This document shows, in pieces, positions 26,980 to 36,639 of a DNA stretch of 52,882 nt. Source of the DNA: Geobacillus proteiniphilus (lineage in GTDB: Bacteria; Bacillota; Bacilli; Bacillales; Anoxybacillaceae); the NCBI RefSeq assembly GCF_001908025.1, contig NZ_MQMG01000022.1, positions 1 to 52,882 on the forward strand. Direction: 5' to 3'. Under the pieces are notes generated by a model. The model searched no databases and was not told the DNA's origin. It worked only from the letters and a program-made list of their open reading frames with translations. Every line of letters starts with the position of its first letter. Position 1 is the first letter of the stretch. Both the position numbers and the translations under genes were made by a program.

Positions 26980-27041
26980 GAAGGATACTCCGATGAACCC
27001 TTTCAATGGGGAATTCACCATTGTTGTCATTAGTATCCTTC
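26980..27041. repeat. Nested inverted repeats upstream of spoVT
   Basis: A perfect 10-bp outer repeat, GAAGGATACT (26980-26989) and AGTATCCTTC (27032-27041), encloses an inner repeat CAATGG-tgaattc(c)-CCATTG. One outer arm contains the predicted sigma-G -10. The outer arms are 42 bp apart, about four helical turns. This could be an operator or a cruciform; no function is shown. Confidence 0.7.
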
Positions 27042-27059
27042 ACAATCCACGTTCTATAC
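27031..27059 (-). promoter_or_regulatory. Sigma-G-type promoter of spoVT
   Basis: The -35 GTATA (27059-27055) fits the forespore consensus GHATR. After 17 bp the -10 reads GATACTA (27037-27031), one base from CATACTA. spoVT is a sigma-G gene in B. subtilis. Confidence 0.7.
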
Positions 27060-27155
27060 GTGATGAAAGTGATTTTGGCCATTTTAGATAAAATTGCCCA
27101 TCCTTCATTATCGCCACATGCAGGAAACGATAAACATCATAAAACTTTTTCTTGA

Positions 27156-30100
27156 TTATGCCGTCACCGACTTCTCATTTTCCACCCCAGACAGCCGCCG
27201 CAGCGTCTCCTCTAAAATCATCAGCCACTCGTGCGGCTTCATTTCCTTGATATAGAGCACAATTTTCAGCTTCGCTCCGTCCATGCCAAACCCGAATAAG
27301 CGGCCATGCCGGCGTCCGATGTCAGATAGACGCTGGATTTCCACCGTTTTCGATGCCTGTTCAGTAAACAAGATGTCAATTTGCTGCTTATGTTGCTTCA
27401 TCGATTCGACGCCAAGCTGCTTGGCCAACACCTTCAACTCAGCAATTTGGAACAAATACGCAACTTCATCTGGATAATCGCCGAAGCGGTCGACCATTTC
27501 CTCACGCAGCGCCTCAACGTCTTCGAGCGTCTCCACTGCCTTAAATCGCTTGTACATCTCGATCTTTTGCAACTCGTCTGCAATGTATGTGCTCGGAATA
27601 TAGGCGTCGACTTCGACATCGATGACGACATCCGGCCGCTCGTCTTCTCGCTTGATGCCGCGCCGTTTCTCGATCGCTTCTTTCAACATTTGCGAATACA
27701 AATCGAATCCGACCGAGTCGATAAAGCCGTGCTGTTCGGCGCCGAGAATGTTGCCCGCGCCGCGGATCGACAAATCGCGCATGGCAATTTTAAAACCAGA
27801 GCCGAGCTCGGTAAACTCTTTAATGGCTTGCAGCCGCTTTTCTGCCGCTTCATTGAGCACTTTATCTTTCCGATAGGTGAAATACGCATAAGCGACGCGG
27901 TTGGAGCGGCCGACGCGCCCGCGCAGCTGATACAGCTGCGACAATCCCATCCGGTCGGCGTCATAGACGATAAGCGTGTTGACATTCGGAATATCGATGC
28001 CCGTTTCAATGATCGTCGTCGTCACCAGCACATCGTATTGCCCTTCCAAAAACGCCAAAATCGTCGATTCGAGCTCCGTTTCCGACATGCGGCCATGCAC
28101 GTAAGTGACGCGCGCTTCCGGGACAAGCTGTGCGATTTCTTCCGCTTTCAAGTCGATATCTTCAATATGGTTGTAAAGGAAAAACACCTGCCCGTCGCGG
28201 GCGAGCTCACGTTCAATCGCCTCTTTGACGAGTTCGGGCGTATATTCCATGACATACGTTTGCACCGGGAATCGGTTTTCAGGCGGCGTCTCGATGATCG
28301 ACAAATCGCGCACGCCGATCATCGACATATGCAACGTACGCGGAATCGGCGTCGCCGTTAAGGTGAGCACGTCGATGTTCGCCTTCAGCTGCTTAATTTT
28401 TTCTTTATGCGCCACGCCAAACCGCTGCTCCTCGTCGATAATGAGCAAGCCTAAATCTTTAAACTTCACGTCTTTCGACAGCAGCCGATGCGTTCCAATG
28501 ACCATATCGATCGTCCCATCTTTTAGCCCTTTGATGATCTCGGCTTGTTGCTTTTTCGTCCGGAAGCGGTTCAACAGTCCGACGTTGATTGGGAACCCTT
28601 GAAACCGTTCGCGCACCGTTTCGTAATGCTGTTGGGCTAGGATCGTCGTCGGCACAAGAAAGGCCACTTGTTTGCCGTCCATAATGGCTTTAAACGCCGC
28701 CCGCAACGCCACTTCCGTCTTCCCGTAGCCGACGTCGCCGCAAAGGAGGCGGTCCATCGGTTTGTCGCTCTCCATATCACGCTTAATTTCCTCAATCGAC
28801 CGAAGCTGATCTTCCGTCTCTTGATACGGAAACGCCGCTTCAAATTCGCGCTGCATCTCGGTGTCCGGCGAAAACGCATATCCTTTGCTTGCCTCACGCT
28901 CGGCGTACAGCTTGATTAAATCTTCAGCAATATCCTGGACGGATGATTCCACTTTCTTTTTGACCTTTTTCCATTCCGAACCGCCTAGTTTGTAAATTTT
29001 TGGTTCTTTTCCTTCCGAGCCGACGTATTTTTGCACTTGATCCATTTGGTCGACCGGAACATACAGCGTATCGCCGCCTTGGTACTGGATATGAATATAG
29101 TCTTTATGCACCCCGTTGATTTCTAACGTCTCGATGCCTAAATATTTCCCGATGCCATGGTTGACATGGACGACGTAGTCGCCGACTTGCAATTCGGCGT
29201 AGCTTTTGATCCGCTCGGCGTTGGACAGCTTTTGCCGGCGCACCGGGCGTTTGACCCGTTTTTTGAACAACTCTTCTTCTGTGATGACGGCAATTTTTTG
29301 CAACGGCAATTCAAACCCGGTATTTAAATCTCCTTCAAGGAGCTGGCATTTGCCATGCAGCAAAGCCGCATCGCGCGCGAGCGGCAGCGCGTCAATCTCA
29401 TAATCTTGAAGCAATGATTGCAGCTTTTTCACCCGCTCTGCATTCGGCGCCAAAAAGACGACCGCATAGTTTGCCTTTTTCCACCGCTCGACTTCGGATT
29501 GAAGAAGCGCCATTTGCCCATGGAAGTTTTGCATTTGTTTGCACGTAATATTGACGACGTTTTGTGGGTGGGCATACGGAACATGGCGCAAAAACAACGA
29601 TAAGTATACCCGCTGGAATCGATGTTTTTGCAATAATTCAGAAAACGAATGCGAAAGCGGCACGCCATGAATCATTTTCCCACTGTCAAGCAAACTCGTA
29701 TACCATTCCGCCTCTTCGCGGTCCAACCGTTCCGCCGCCTCTTGCAGCCGGCTCATTTCATCCATGAGCAGCACGCCGTCTTCTGGCAGGTAATCTAGCA
29801 AACTCGCAACCTTTTCATAAAAAAGGGACATATATTTATATTGTTGCTCGATTTCCTGCCCCTCGCGCAATTGCTCAAGCTCAGCGTGAATATGTTCATA
29901 CATCCGCTGTTTGGCGGCCTCATCTTTCATCGTCTCCAAACTCGACGCAAGTCCCGCTTCAATCCGCTCGATTCCTCGGCGCCGCGTCTCACCATCGAGA
30001 ATGATTTCATCGGCCGGCCCGATCATGATGCGCTCGATTTGCCCTTGCGAACGTTGGTCGTCAGGGGTGAACGTCCGAATCGATTCGATTTCCGTATCAA

Positions 30101-30689
30101 ACAGCTCGATGCGGTACGGAAGCTCAGCGGTCAATGGATAAATGTCGATGATGCCGCCGCGGACGCTGAACTCTCCGGGGGCGGAAACGGTGCCGACCCG
30201 TTTGTACCCCATTTGCACAAACTTCTGTTTACAACGTTCTACATCGAACTCTTGTCCAACGGAGAAGGTGAACAAATACTGCTTCCAAAGCGACGGCGGC
30301 GGCAACAAACGCCGCAAGCCGGCGACCGGGCAGACGACGACTCCTTTTCCGCCTTGCGCCCAATGGTTCATAATCTCTAGGCGCTGTGCCTTCAGCTCCG
30401 GGCTGGCGACCGCCATCTCAGCGGCGATCACTTCGTTCACTGAATAAAGGAACACGTCTTCCGGCCCGAGCAACGAAACGAGATCGTCATACATTTTTTG
30501 CGCCTGAAACAAATTGTGAGAGACGACTAACAGCGGCCGGCCTGTCTCCTTGTAAAGCGTGGAAATAAAAACAGACCGGGCCGATCCGGACAGCCCGGCG
30601 ACAAGCTGTTCCTTCAAACGGACATGGAGCCCCTCGATGATCGTACGGACATCTTGGTTTTCAGCTAAATAGCGATGCAACGAAAGCAC
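27156..30689 (-). CDS. mfd: Transcription-repair coupling factor Mfd
   Basis: This is a 1177-residue ATP-dependent translocase that removes RNA polymerase stalled at lesions and recruits UvrA. The N-terminal UvrB-homology region contains SVFISTLYKE and FSVRGGIIDIYP. The RNA polymerase-interaction module begins at GDYVVHVNHGIGKYLGIE. The RecG-like motor has Walker A GDVGYGKTEVA (about 648), IIDEEQRFGV and LTATPIPRTLHMS, followed by the C-terminal autoinhibitory domain. The GTG start at 30689 follows GGAGGG and gives exactly the B. subtilis length. No gene in the next 200 bp downstream except the spoVT control region. Confidence 0.97.
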   Translation of the reverse strand: MLSLHRYLAENQDVRTIIEGLHVRLKEQLVAGLSGSARSVFISTLYKETGRPLLVVSHNLFQAQKMYDDLVSLLGPEDVFLYSVNEVIAAEMAVASPELKAQRLEIMNHWAQGGKGVVVCPVAGLRRLLPPPSLWKQYLFTFSVGQEFDVERCKQKFVQMGYKRVGTVSAPGEFSVRGGIIDIYPLTAELPYRIELFDTEIESIRTFTPDDQRSQGQIERIMIGPADEIILDGETRRRGIERIEAGLASSLETMKDEAAKQRMYEHIHAELEQLREGQEIEQQYKYMSLFYEKVASLLDYLPEDGVLLMDEMSRLQEAAERLDREEAEWYTSLLDSGKMIHGVPLSHSFSELLQKHRFQRVYLSLFLRHVPYAHPQNVVNITCKQMQNFHGQMALLQSEVERWKKANYAVVFLAPNAERVKKLQSLLQDYEIDALPLARDAALLHGKCQLLEGDLNTGFELPLQKIAVITEEELFKKRVKRPVRRQKLSNAERIKSYAELQVGDYVVHVNHGIGKYLGIETLEINGVHKDYIHIQYQGGDTLYVPVDQMDQVQKYVGSEGKEPKIYKLGGSEWKKVKKKVESSVQDIAEDLIKLYAEREASKGYAFSPDTEMQREFEAAFPYQETEDQLRSIEEIKRDMESDKPMDRLLCGDVGYGKTEVALRAAFKAIMDGKQVAFLVPTTILAQQHYETVRERFQGFPINVGLLNRFRTKKQQAEIIKGLKDGTIDMVIGTHRLLSKDVKFKDLGLLIIDEEQRFGVAHKEKIKQLKANIDVLTLTATPIPRTLHMSMIGVRDLSIIETPPENRFPVQTYVMEYTPELVKEAIERELARDGQVFFLYNHIEDIDLKAEEIAQLVPEARVTYVHGRMSETELESTILAFLEGQYDVLVTTTIIETGIDIPNVNTLIVYDADRMGLSQLYQLRGRVGRSNRVAYAYFTYRKDKVLNEAAEKRLQAIKEFTELGSGFKIAMRDLSIRGAGNILGAEQHGFIDSVGFDLYSQMLKEAIEKRRGIKREDERPDVVIDVEVDAYIPSTYIADELQKIEMYKRFKAVETLEDVEALREEMVDRFGDYPDEVAYLFQIAELKVLAKQLGVESMKQHKQQIDILFTEQASKTVEIQRLSDIGRRHGRLFGFGMDGAKLKIVLYIKEMKPHEWLMILEETLRRLSGVENEKSVTA

Positions 30690-30749
30690 CCCTATTCTCC
30701 CTCCTCTCAACGCCAGTTTCTTTCCGTTTCATTGGCCTGGCGCAAACAC

Positions 30750-30773
30750 AAAAACGCTTTGGTCGCCCAAAGC
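30750..30773 (-). terminator. Rho-independent terminator of fin
   Basis: GCTTTGG-GCGA-CCAAAGC is followed by GTTTTTG on the minus strand, 6 bp after the fin stop. It leaves about 60 bp before the mfd start, in which I see no convincing promoter. Confidence 0.75.
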
Positions 30774-30778
30774 CGCCC

Positions 30779-31009
30779 TTAATGGATGAATTTTTCGTAT
30801 TGATGCCATTCTGGGTTTCGCGCCAGCGCCTCTTGACAGTCTTCGCAAATCGTTTTCACATGAATGTCACCGTTCGGTTCATACGAAATCATCTCGAGCC
30901 GTTCCTCTTCCGTTAAGTGGTGGAATCCCAGTTTCTCGCTGTATATCGGCATTTGCTCAATCGTTCCGACTTTTGCACCGCAATGGCGGCAATAGTAATG
31001 TAGCGCCAT
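30779..31009 (-). CDS. fin: Anti-sigma-F factor Fin
   Basis: This is a 76-residue zinc-ribbon protein with CRHC near the N-terminus and CEDC near residue 57. B. subtilis Fin (YabK) binds core RNA polymerase and inhibits sigma-F to allow the switch to sigma-G in the forespore. The position between pth and mfd is conserved. The ATG follows GAGGAGG. A TGAATA about 120 bp upstream resembles a forespore -35, but the matching -10 is weak, so promoter assignment is open. Confidence 0.93.
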   Translation of the reverse strand: MALHYYCRHCGAKVGTIEQMPIYSEKLGFHHLTEEERLEMISYEPNGDIHVKTICEDCQEALARNPEWHQYEKFIH

Positions 31010-31120
31010 TCAAGCCAACCTCCTCACTGGGCACCGGGCTGTTCCGCCCACAAGGCAGGCGAAGCCGACGCTTCGGCCGCCTCCCGTACTCACATTGTGC
31101 ACCAATTCAGAGGAAAATAT

Positions 31121-31681
31121 TCACTCGTTAAAATCATTCATCACTTGAATAAATGGCGCCTTCACCGCCTGTTCACACGCATCGGCAGCCCGCAGCACCG
31201 CTTTGTCCACCGCCGGTTTCTCCTCTTCCGTAAAGCGGCTGAGCACGTAATCCGCAACCGGTTGCCCGTTCGTTGGCCGACCGATGCCAATGCGAATGCG
31301 CTTAAACTGCTCGGTGCCAAGGTGGTGAATGAGCGATTTGACGCCATTATGGCCGCCGGAGCTTCCTTTCAGACGAAGGCGGATTTTTCCCGGCGGGAGA
31401 TCGAGGTCATCGTAAATGACGATGACATCATCGATGGCAATGTCGTAGTAATCCATAAGTGGGCGAACACATTCCCCTGATAAATTCATATATGTCAACG
31501 GTTTGCATAATGCCACTTTTTCGCCAGAAACGGACGCCGTTCCGAACAAGCCGCGAAATTTAGCGGTTTTTAACGATACATTCCAGCGCTTCGCCAGTTC
31601 GTCGATGACGAAAAAGCCGACATTGTGCCTTGTTTGCTCATACTCCTTGCCCGGATTGCCGAGCCCGACAAACAGCTTCAA
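31121..31681 (-). CDS. pth: Peptidyl-tRNA hydrolase
   Basis: This is a 186-residue enzyme that cleaves peptidyl-tRNA released from ribosomes, recycling tRNA (spoVC in B. subtilis). The N-terminal [18 protein letters not shown] carries the catalytic His19 and a substrate Asn. Further conserved parts are [19 protein letters not shown] and [12 protein letters not shown]. It follows ctc across a strong terminator, so readthrough or an unseen promoter must supply it. Length is normal. Confidence 0.97.
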   Translation of the reverse strand: MKLFVGLGNPGKEYEQTRHNVGFFVIDELAKRWNVSLKTAKFRGLFGTASVSGEKVALCKPLTYMNLSGECVRPLMDYYDIAIDDVIVIYDDLDLPPGKIRLRLKGSSGGHNGVKSLIHHLGTEQFKRIRIGIGRPTNGQPVADYVLSRFTEEEKPAVDKAVLRAADACEQAVKAPFIQVMNDFNE

Positions 31682-31710
31682 TCCTCGCGCTCCTCTCTTT
31701 GCATGATACT

Positions 31711-31740
31711 ACAAAAGACGTAACCGAAACGGTTACGTCT
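31711..31740 (-). terminator. Terminator after ctc
   Basis: AGACGTAACC-GTTTC-GGTTACGTCT is a perfect 10-bp stem followed by TTTTG on the minus strand. It starts 2 bp after the ctc stop and lies 30 bp before pth. Confidence 0.85.
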
Positions 31741-31741
31741 G

Positions 31742-32374
31742 TCACTCTTCTGGCGTCGTTTCTCTTCCTTCCGCAGCGTCAGGCTGCCCTGCCTCTTGCT
31801 GTTCGCCGCTATCGATTTCTTCCTCTTGTTGCGGCGGCAAGATCGTGGCGATCACTTCGGAAGGTTCATGATTGATTTCAAATTTGCCATCCGTTTGCAC
31901 GTCGCCAACGGTGACGGTATCACCGACTTGCAGTCCAGAAATGTCCACTTCGATCACTGACGGAATGTTCGCCGGCAGGACGCGGATGGACAGCTCATGC
32001 AAGTTTTGCTGCAACACGCCGCCCTCCTTCACGCCAGGCGCCTCACCCACTAAGCGAACTTCAACGTCAATATCGACTTCTGTCGATAAATCAACCGCTT
32101 GAAAATCGGCGTGAAGCAACTCGCCACGCAACGGATCGCGCTGCATCTCGCGCAACAACACCGAGTAGTCCTCGCCGCCGACTTTCAGCGTCAGCAAGCT
32201 TGTACGTCCGCCTTCACGAAGCACTTTCTCCAGCTCAGCGGCGCTGACGAAAATCATTTTGTTTTCGACTTTTTTGCCGTACAAAATCGCTGGAATGCCA
32301 CCTTGTGAACGAATACGCCGCAATGTCGAACGTTTTTTGTCTGTGCGTTCTTTCGCTTCCAACACAATCGCCAT
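31742..32374 (-). CDS. ctc: General stress ribosomal protein Ctc (bL25, TL5 type)
   Basis: This is a 210-residue protein. The N-terminal L25 5S-rRNA-binding domain (about 1-95: RSQGGIPAILYGK, LLHADF) is joined to the longer TL5/CTC beta-domain (about 100-182). An acidic, Gln/Glu-rich tail ends the protein. It binds 5S rRNA at the central protuberance. A sigma-B promoter upstream agrees with its stress role in B. subtilis. The ATG follows AAGGTGGAG. Confidence 0.96.
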   Translation of the reverse strand: MAIVLEAKERTDKKRSTLRRIRSQGGIPAILYGKKVENKMIFVSAAELEKVLREGGRTSLLTLKVGGEDYSVLLREMQRDPLRGELLHADFQAVDLSTEVDIDVEVRLVGEAPGVKEGGVLQQNLHELSIRVLPANIPSVIEVDISGLQVGDTVTVGDVQTDGKFEINHEPSEVIATILPPQQEEEIDSGEQQEAGQPDAAEGRETTPEE

Positions 32375-32412
32375 GTTTCTCCACCTTCCTGAATTAGAAT
32401 CTATTGACTACT

Positions 32413-32438
32413 TTATCCTAAAACAAGAAGGGCTAAAC
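32413..32438 (-). promoter_or_regulatory. Sigma-B promoter of ctc
   Basis: GTTTAG (32438-32433), 14 bp, GGATAA (32418-32413). Each box differs by one base from GTTTAA and GGGWAW. The -10 and -35 lie between prs and ctc. The equivalent B. subtilis ctc promoter is a classical sigma-B promoter. Confidence 0.75.
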
Positions 32439-32451
32439 ATGTTTTCTTGCG

Positions 32452-33399
32452 TTAGTCGAACAGGACGCTGACAGACTTCATTTCATACACGCGCGTAATC
32501 GCTTCAGCAATAAGCGGAGCCACCGACAGCTCTACAATTTTATCAATTTTCTTCTCTTCTGGCAAGGCAATTGAATTGGTGACGACCAGTTTCTTAATTT
32601 TGGAACTTTGAATGCGCTCGATCGCTGGACCGGACAGCACCGGATGGGTGCAGCACGCGTACACTTCCTTCGCTCCGCTTTCCGCCAGAGCGTTGGCCGC
32701 GAGCGTAATCGTGCCGGCGGTATCGATAATATCGTCAATCAAAATGGCCGTTTTCCCCGCCACTTGCCCGACAATGTTCATCACTTCCGCCACGTTCGGC
32801 TTCGGCCGGCGCTTATCGATAATGGCAATCGGCGCTTTCAAGCGGTCGGCGAGCTTGCGCGCCCTTGTGACACCGCCATGGTCCGGGGAGACGACGACAA
32901 TATCTTCCAACTGTTTACTTTTGAAATAATCCGCCAAAATGGGCACACCCATCAAATGATCGATTGGAATATCGAAAAATCCTTGAATTTGCGGGGCATG
33001 CAAATCAAGCGTGATGACGCGCGACGCTCCGGCCGTCTCGAGCAAGTTGGCGACCAGCTTCGCCGTAATCGGCTCGCGCGAACGCGCTTTCCGGTCTTGG
33101 CGGGCATAGCCGTAATACGGCATCACGATATTGATCGTGCGGGCCGAGGCACGCTTTAACGCGTCGATCATAATGAGCAGCTCCATCAAATGCTCATTGA
33201 CCGGCACGCTCGTCGATTGGATGACGAACACATCGTCGCCGCGGATGCTTTCTTCAATGTTGATTTGAATTTCCCCGTCGCTGAAACGGGAAACGGAACA
33301 TTTGCCGAGCTCGATTCCCAGGACTTCTGCAATTTCCTTCGCCAACTTCATGTTCGAGTTCAGAGCGAACAATTTTAATTGATGCTGACAGTCAGACAT
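32452..33399 (-). CDS. prs: Ribose-phosphate pyrophosphokinase (PRPP synthetase)
   Basis: This is a 315-residue enzyme making PRPP from ribose 5-phosphate and ATP, used by hpt, purR-regulated purine synthesis and other pathways. The class I signature includes [54 protein letters not shown] and the PRPP loop [12 protein letters not shown]. It starts 12 bp after the glmU stop, the conserved gcaD-prs pair of Bacillus, and shares the glmU promoter. Confidence 0.97.
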   Translation of the reverse strand: MSDCQHQLKLFALNSNMKLAKEIAEVLGIELGKCSVSRFSDGEIQINIEESIRGDDVFVIQSTSVPVNEHLMELLIMIDALKRASARTINIVMPYYGYARQDRKARSREPITAKLVANLLETAGASRVITLDLHAPQIQGFFDIPIDHLMGVPILADYFKSKQLEDIVVVSPDHGGVTRARKLADRLKAPIAIIDKRRPKPNVAEVMNIVGQVAGKTAILIDDIIDTAGTITLAANALAESGAKEVYACCTHPVLSGPAIERIQSSKIKKLVVTNSIALPEEKKIDKIVELSVAPLIAEAITRVYEMKSVSVLFD

Positions 33400-33411
33400 G
33401 GTAGACCTCCG

Positions 33412-34788
33412 CTAAGATTTTTTCTTGCCTGGCAGGCGATCGACATAATTTTCTTTATTGACTTGCCGGGCGCGGGCAATGGCGAGCGCGCGACCGGGGA
33501 CGTCATTCGTGATCGTCGATCCGGCGGCGACGTAAGCGCCTTGTCCAACCGTAACCGGTGCAATCAAATTGACATTGCAACCGATAAACGCCCCGTCTTC
33601 GATTTTGGTCATATGCTTATTCACGCCGTCGTAGTTGACCGTAATCGACCCGCAGCCGAGATTGACATCGGCGCCGACTTCAGCATCGCCGATATAACTC
33701 AAGTGCGACGCCTTGCTTCCTTTGCCGAACGTCGATTTTTTCACCTCGACGAAATTGCCGATCCGCACCTCATCGTCGATTTTTGACAGCGGTCGAATAT
33801 GGGCGAACGGGCCGATCGTCACATCCGAACCAATCTCGCTGTCATGGGCGACCGAATGGCGAATCGATGTGCGATGGCCGATATAGCAATTTTTAATTTC
33901 CGAATTTGGTCCAATGACACAGTCTTCACCGATCACCGTCTCGCCTTCAATCACCGTGCCGGGATAAATGACCGTGTCGCGCCCGATCACCGCCTCGGCG
34001 GAAATATAGGTGGAAGCCGGATCGATGATCGTGACCCCGTTTTTCATATGATAACGGCAAATGCGACCGCGCATGATCCGCTCCGCTTCGGCGAGGGCGA
34101 TGCGGTCGTTTACGCCGATCGTTTCCTCAAACGACGGCGCCTGATAGGCGGATACAACGCCGCCGTCCGCTTTGATAATTTCAATCACATCCGTTAAATA
34201 ATATTCACCTTGAGCGTTGTGGTTGGTCACTTTTGTAAGCGCTTGAAACAATGTCTGGTTGTCAAAGCAATAGATTCCCGTGTTAATCTCGCGGATGTTC
34301 CGCTCTTGCTCGCTCGCATCCTTATGTTCGACAATTTTCTCGACATGGCCAGCCTGGTTGCGGACAATGCGGCCATATCCGGACGGATCATCAGCGATGG
34401 CCGTCAATACGGTCGCCTTCGCCTTGGCGGCCATATGATGCTCGACGAGCGTCTCCATCGTCTCAGCGGTGATGAGCGGCGTATCCCCACAGACGACAAT
34501 CGTCACTCCTTCAAGGCCGCGCAAATGCGGAGCCGCCTGCATTACCGCATGCGCCGTCCCGAGTTGCTCCTCCTGCAGGGCATATTCACACTGGGAGCCG
34601 AGCTGTTCTTTCACTTGTTCCGCCCCAAATCCCACTACCGCAATCGTTTTTTCCACCCCAAGCTTCGACACTTGGTCGATGACGTGCTGAACCATTGGCT
34701 TGCCGCAAACGGGATGAAGAACTTTATACCACTTTGATTTCATCCGCGTTCCTTGTCCGGCCGCCAAAATGACCGCATATCGCTTCAT
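33412..34788 (-). CDS. glmU: Bifunctional GlmU (glucosamine-1-P acetyltransferase / GlcNAc-1-P uridyltransferase)
   Basis: The product makes UDP-GlcNAc for peptidoglycan and teichoic acids. The N-terminal pyrophosphorylase domain has [11 protein letters not shown] (8-18), a conserved Lys in [10 protein letters not shown], and GDTPLI. From about residue 250 the protein is a left-handed beta helix of hexapeptide repeats ([20 protein letters not shown] split across rungs). The start at 34788 follows TTGGAGG with 8-nt spacing, giving 458 residues. Confidence 0.97.
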   Translation of the reverse strand: MKRYAVILAAGQGTRMKSKWYKVLHPVCGKPMVQHVIDQVSKLGVEKTIAVVGFGAEQVKEQLGSQCEYALQEEQLGTAHAVMQAAPHLRGLEGVTIVVCGDTPLITAETMETLVEHHMAAKAKATVLTAIADDPSGYGRIVRNQAGHVEKIVEHKDASEQERNIREINTGIYCFDNQTLFQALTKVTNHNAQGEYYLTDVIEIIKADGGVVSAYQAPSFEETIGVNDRIALAEAERIMRGRICRYHMKNGVTIIDPASTYISAEAVIGRDTVIYPGTVIEGETVIGEDCVIGPNSEIKNCYIGHRTSIRHSVAHDSEIGSDVTIGPFAHIRPLSKIDDEVRIGNFVEVKKSTFGKGSKASHLSYIGDAEVGADVNLGCGSITVNYDGVNKHMTKIEDGAFIGCNVNLIAPVTVGQGAYVAAGSTITNDVPGRALAIARARQVNKENYVDRLPGKKKS

Positions 34789-34824
34789 GTGAAAGGCCTC
34801 CAATTACCCTTTTATCCATAATTG

Positions 34825-34853
34825 AATATATATGAATCAGTGGCACTTTTCAA
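34825..34853 (-). promoter_or_regulatory. Sigma-A promoter of glmU-prs
   Basis: TTGAAA (34853-34848), 17 bp, TATATT (34830-34825). It lies between the spoVG terminator and the glmU ribosome site. Confidence 0.8.
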
Positions 34854-34871
34854 GGAAACAATGCGGTTGCC

Positions 34872-34909
34872 AAAAAATAGAGAGCTTGGTGAATTTCACC
34901 CAAGCTCCC
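34872..34909 (-). terminator. Rho-independent terminator of spoVG
   Basis: GAGCTTGGGTGAA pairs with TTCACCAAGCTC with one bulged base, followed by CTATTTTTT on the minus strand, about 10 bp after the spoVG stop. Confidence 0.82.
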
Positions 34910-34919
34910 TTTCATATGT

Positions 34920-35210
34920 TTACGAAGCGCCAGCTTCTTCAAGTTCTTCTTCCAACTTCCCGAGGCGGTGATATTCAGCGAGGATCGCCTCCTGGATTTT
35001 CCCGCGCGTGGCGGAATTGATCGGATGAGCGATATCACGGAACTCCCCATCTGGTGTGCGCTTGCTCGGCATCGCGACGAACAGCCCATTGTTTCCGTCG
35101 ATGACGCGGATGTCATGGACGACGAACTCGTTGTCCAACGTAATGGAGGCGATCGCTTTCATCCGTCCTTCGGTATTGACGCGGCGTAATCTTACGTCTG
35201 TCACTTCCAT
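34920..35210 (-). CDS. spoVG: Regulatory protein SpoVG
   Basis: This is a 96-residue nucleic-acid-binding regulator affecting septation and cortex formation in sporulation. [27 protein letters not shown] and [13 protein letters not shown] are conserved. The ATG at 35210 follows AAGGTGG; the open frame upstream (to 35273) crosses the promoter. A near-perfect sigma-H promoter and an AT-rich upstream region match its B. subtilis control by sigma-H and AbrB. A terminator follows, so it is likely monocistronic. Confidence 0.97.
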
Positions 35211-35251
35211 TTTGCTCACCACCTTTTTCCCTATATGAGACTCGATGTAAT

Positions 35252-35325
35252 TAATTCCACGTGCTCGAGTCATTTCCTTCTTTTTTTCGAAAAATTTTTT
35301 ATAAATTTTTATGTAGGGAAAAAGT
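35252..35325 (-). promoter_or_regulatory. Sigma-H promoter and AT-rich upstream region of spoVG
   Basis: The -35 GAAGGAAAT (35280-35272) and -10 GTGGAATTA (35260-35252) fully match RNAGGAWWT and RNNGAATWW with an 11-bp spacer. Upstream (35281-35325) is a long A/T tract. In B. subtilis the comparable tract both stimulates the promoter and binds AbrB; that role here is inferred. Confidence 0.85.
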
Positions 35326-35336
35326 GGGTCTGATCA

Positions 35337-35711
35337 TTACGGAACGAGGGCAACGACTTCAATTTCGACAAGGACGTCTTTCGGCAGCCGGGCTACTTCC
35401 ACGCACGAGCGCGCCGGCTTATGGTTCGGGAAGTATTGGCTGTACACTTCGTTCATGGCCGCAAAATCATCCATACTTTTCAGAAATACGGTCGTTTTCA
35501 CCACCGTATCGAGCGAAGCGCCGGCCGCTTCCAATACGGCTTTCAAGTTTTGAAACACTTGATGCGTCTGCGCCTGAATGTCGCCTTTCACCAATTCCCC
35601 TTCTGGAGTGAGCGGGATTTGCCCCGAGCTGTAAAACATGTTGTTGACGATGATCCCTTGCGAATATGGGCCGATCGCTTGCGGCGCCTTCGTTGTCTCT
35701 ACCTTTCTCAT
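35337..35711 (-). CDS. ridA: Reactive intermediate/imine deaminase RidA (YabJ)
   Basis: This 124-residue protein of the YjgF/YER057c/UK114 family hydrolyses reactive enamines and imines formed by PLP enzymes. [25 protein letters not shown] and the catalytic-site [18 protein letters not shown] are diagnostic. The start at 35711 follows AAAGGAGA. It lies 43 bp downstream of purR; in B. subtilis yabJ affects purine regulation from the same operon. Confidence 0.96.
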   Translation of the reverse strand: MRKVETTKAPQAIGPYSQGIIVNNMFYSSGQIPLTPEGELVKGDIQAQTHQVFQNLKAVLEAAGASLDTVVKTTVFLKSMDDFAAMNEVYSQYFPNHKPARSCVEVARLPKDVLVEIEVVALVP

Positions 35712-35754
35712 TAGCCAGTCTCCTTTCTTGATTTTTATGTCAAGCAGCAAGCTG

Positions 35755-36576
35755 CTATAAAAACGCTTTGTAATTGCCTTCTTTGACAGCGATCCGCTTT
35801 TCTTTCACATCTACCTCGGACAGTTTGACGAGCGAAATGTATTCGTCGACCAACCGTTCTTTCGCCTCCTCTGACTCGACGAGCACGCCGATGCCGGAGA
35901 CATTGCCGTTAAACTCCTGCAGCAAGCTGATCATGCCGTTGATTGTGCCCCCCGCCTTCATAAAGTCGTCAACGATGAGCACATTGGCTCCTTCCGCTAA
36001 ACTGCGCTTCGATAGGACCATCGTTTGGATGCGCTTGGACGAACCGGATACGTAATTGATGCTCACCATCGGTCCTTCTGTCACTTTATTGTCATGGCGA
36101 ACGATGACAACGGGCACATACAAAAAGTTGGCGATGGCATACGCGAACGGAATCCCATTGGTGGCGATCGTCATGACGACATCCACCGGACGGTCGGCAA
36201 ACATCGACGCATAAAGGCGGCCGATTTTGTTCATAATACGGGGATCGCCAAGAATGTCGGTCATATACAAATATCCGCCGGGAAGAAGCCGATCCGGACG
36301 CGACAGTTGTTCACACAAATACGCAACCACTTCTTCCGCTTCCTCAGCAGCCATTTTTGGAATGTATTGCACGCCGCCGGCAGCGCCGGGCAGCGTCCGA
36401 ACGGTTCCGATTCCTTGCTGCTCGAACGTCTGCTTAATGATGGCCAAATCTTCGCTGATCGACGATTTGGCCGATTCGTACCGCTCCGCAAAAAATGTCA
36501 GCGGAATGAGCTGATGTGGCCGTTCAAGAAGATAATGCGTCATATCAACTAAACGGCCGCTTCGCCTTAGCTTCAT
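35755..36576 (-). CDS. purR: Purine repressor PurR
   Basis: This is a 273-residue repressor. Residues 1-73 form a winged helix-turn-helix domain ([19 protein letters not shown]). The rest is an inactive type I phosphoribosyltransferase fold that binds PRPP, with the loop [21 protein letters not shown], made by Prs encoded in this window, relieves repression. A probable PurBox lies between its promoter and ribosome site, fitting autoregulation. The ATG follows AGGAGG. Confidence 0.97.
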   Translation of the reverse strand: MKLRRSGRLVDMTHYLLERPHQLIPLTFFAERYESAKSSISEDLAIIKQTFEQQGIGTVRTLPGAAGGVQYIPKMAAEEAEEVVAYLCEQLSRPDRLLPGGYLYMTDILGDPRIMNKIGRLYASMFADRPVDVVMTIATNGIPFAYAIANFLYVPVVIVRHDNKVTEGPMVSINYVSGSSKRIQTMVLSKRSLAEGANVLIVDDFMKAGGTINGMISLLQEFNGNVSGIGVLVESEEAKERLVDEYISLVKLSEVDVKEKRIAVKEGNYKAFL

Positions 36577-36588
36577 AGCCGACCTCCT

Positions 36589-36601
36589 GAAACCGAATAT
36601 T
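36589..36601 (+). promoter_or_regulatory. Probable PurBox upstream of purR
   Basis: The plus strand reads GAAACCGAATATT, matching 11 of 13 positions of AWWWCCGAACWWT, including the CCGAA core. It directly abuts the purR Shine-Dalgarno sequence and lies just after the predicted transcription start. I see only one clear box; PurR operators usually have a second, weaker one. Confidence 0.65.
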
Positions 36602-36609
36602 ATAAATAT

Positions 36610-36639
36610 ATTTTAACAAAAATGTACGTGTTTAATCAA
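36610..36639 (-). promoter_or_regulatory. Probable sigma-A promoter of purR-ridA
   Basis: TTGATT (36639-36634), 18 bp, TAAAAT (36615-36610). The -35 overlaps the ispE stop codon. A start near 36603 would put the PurBox at the beginning of the transcript. Confidence 0.6.

Noticed and set aside
27381-28361. Plus-strand ORF of 326 codons
   Set aside because: It is antisense to mfd helicase motifs, which are strongly conserved; no start signals.
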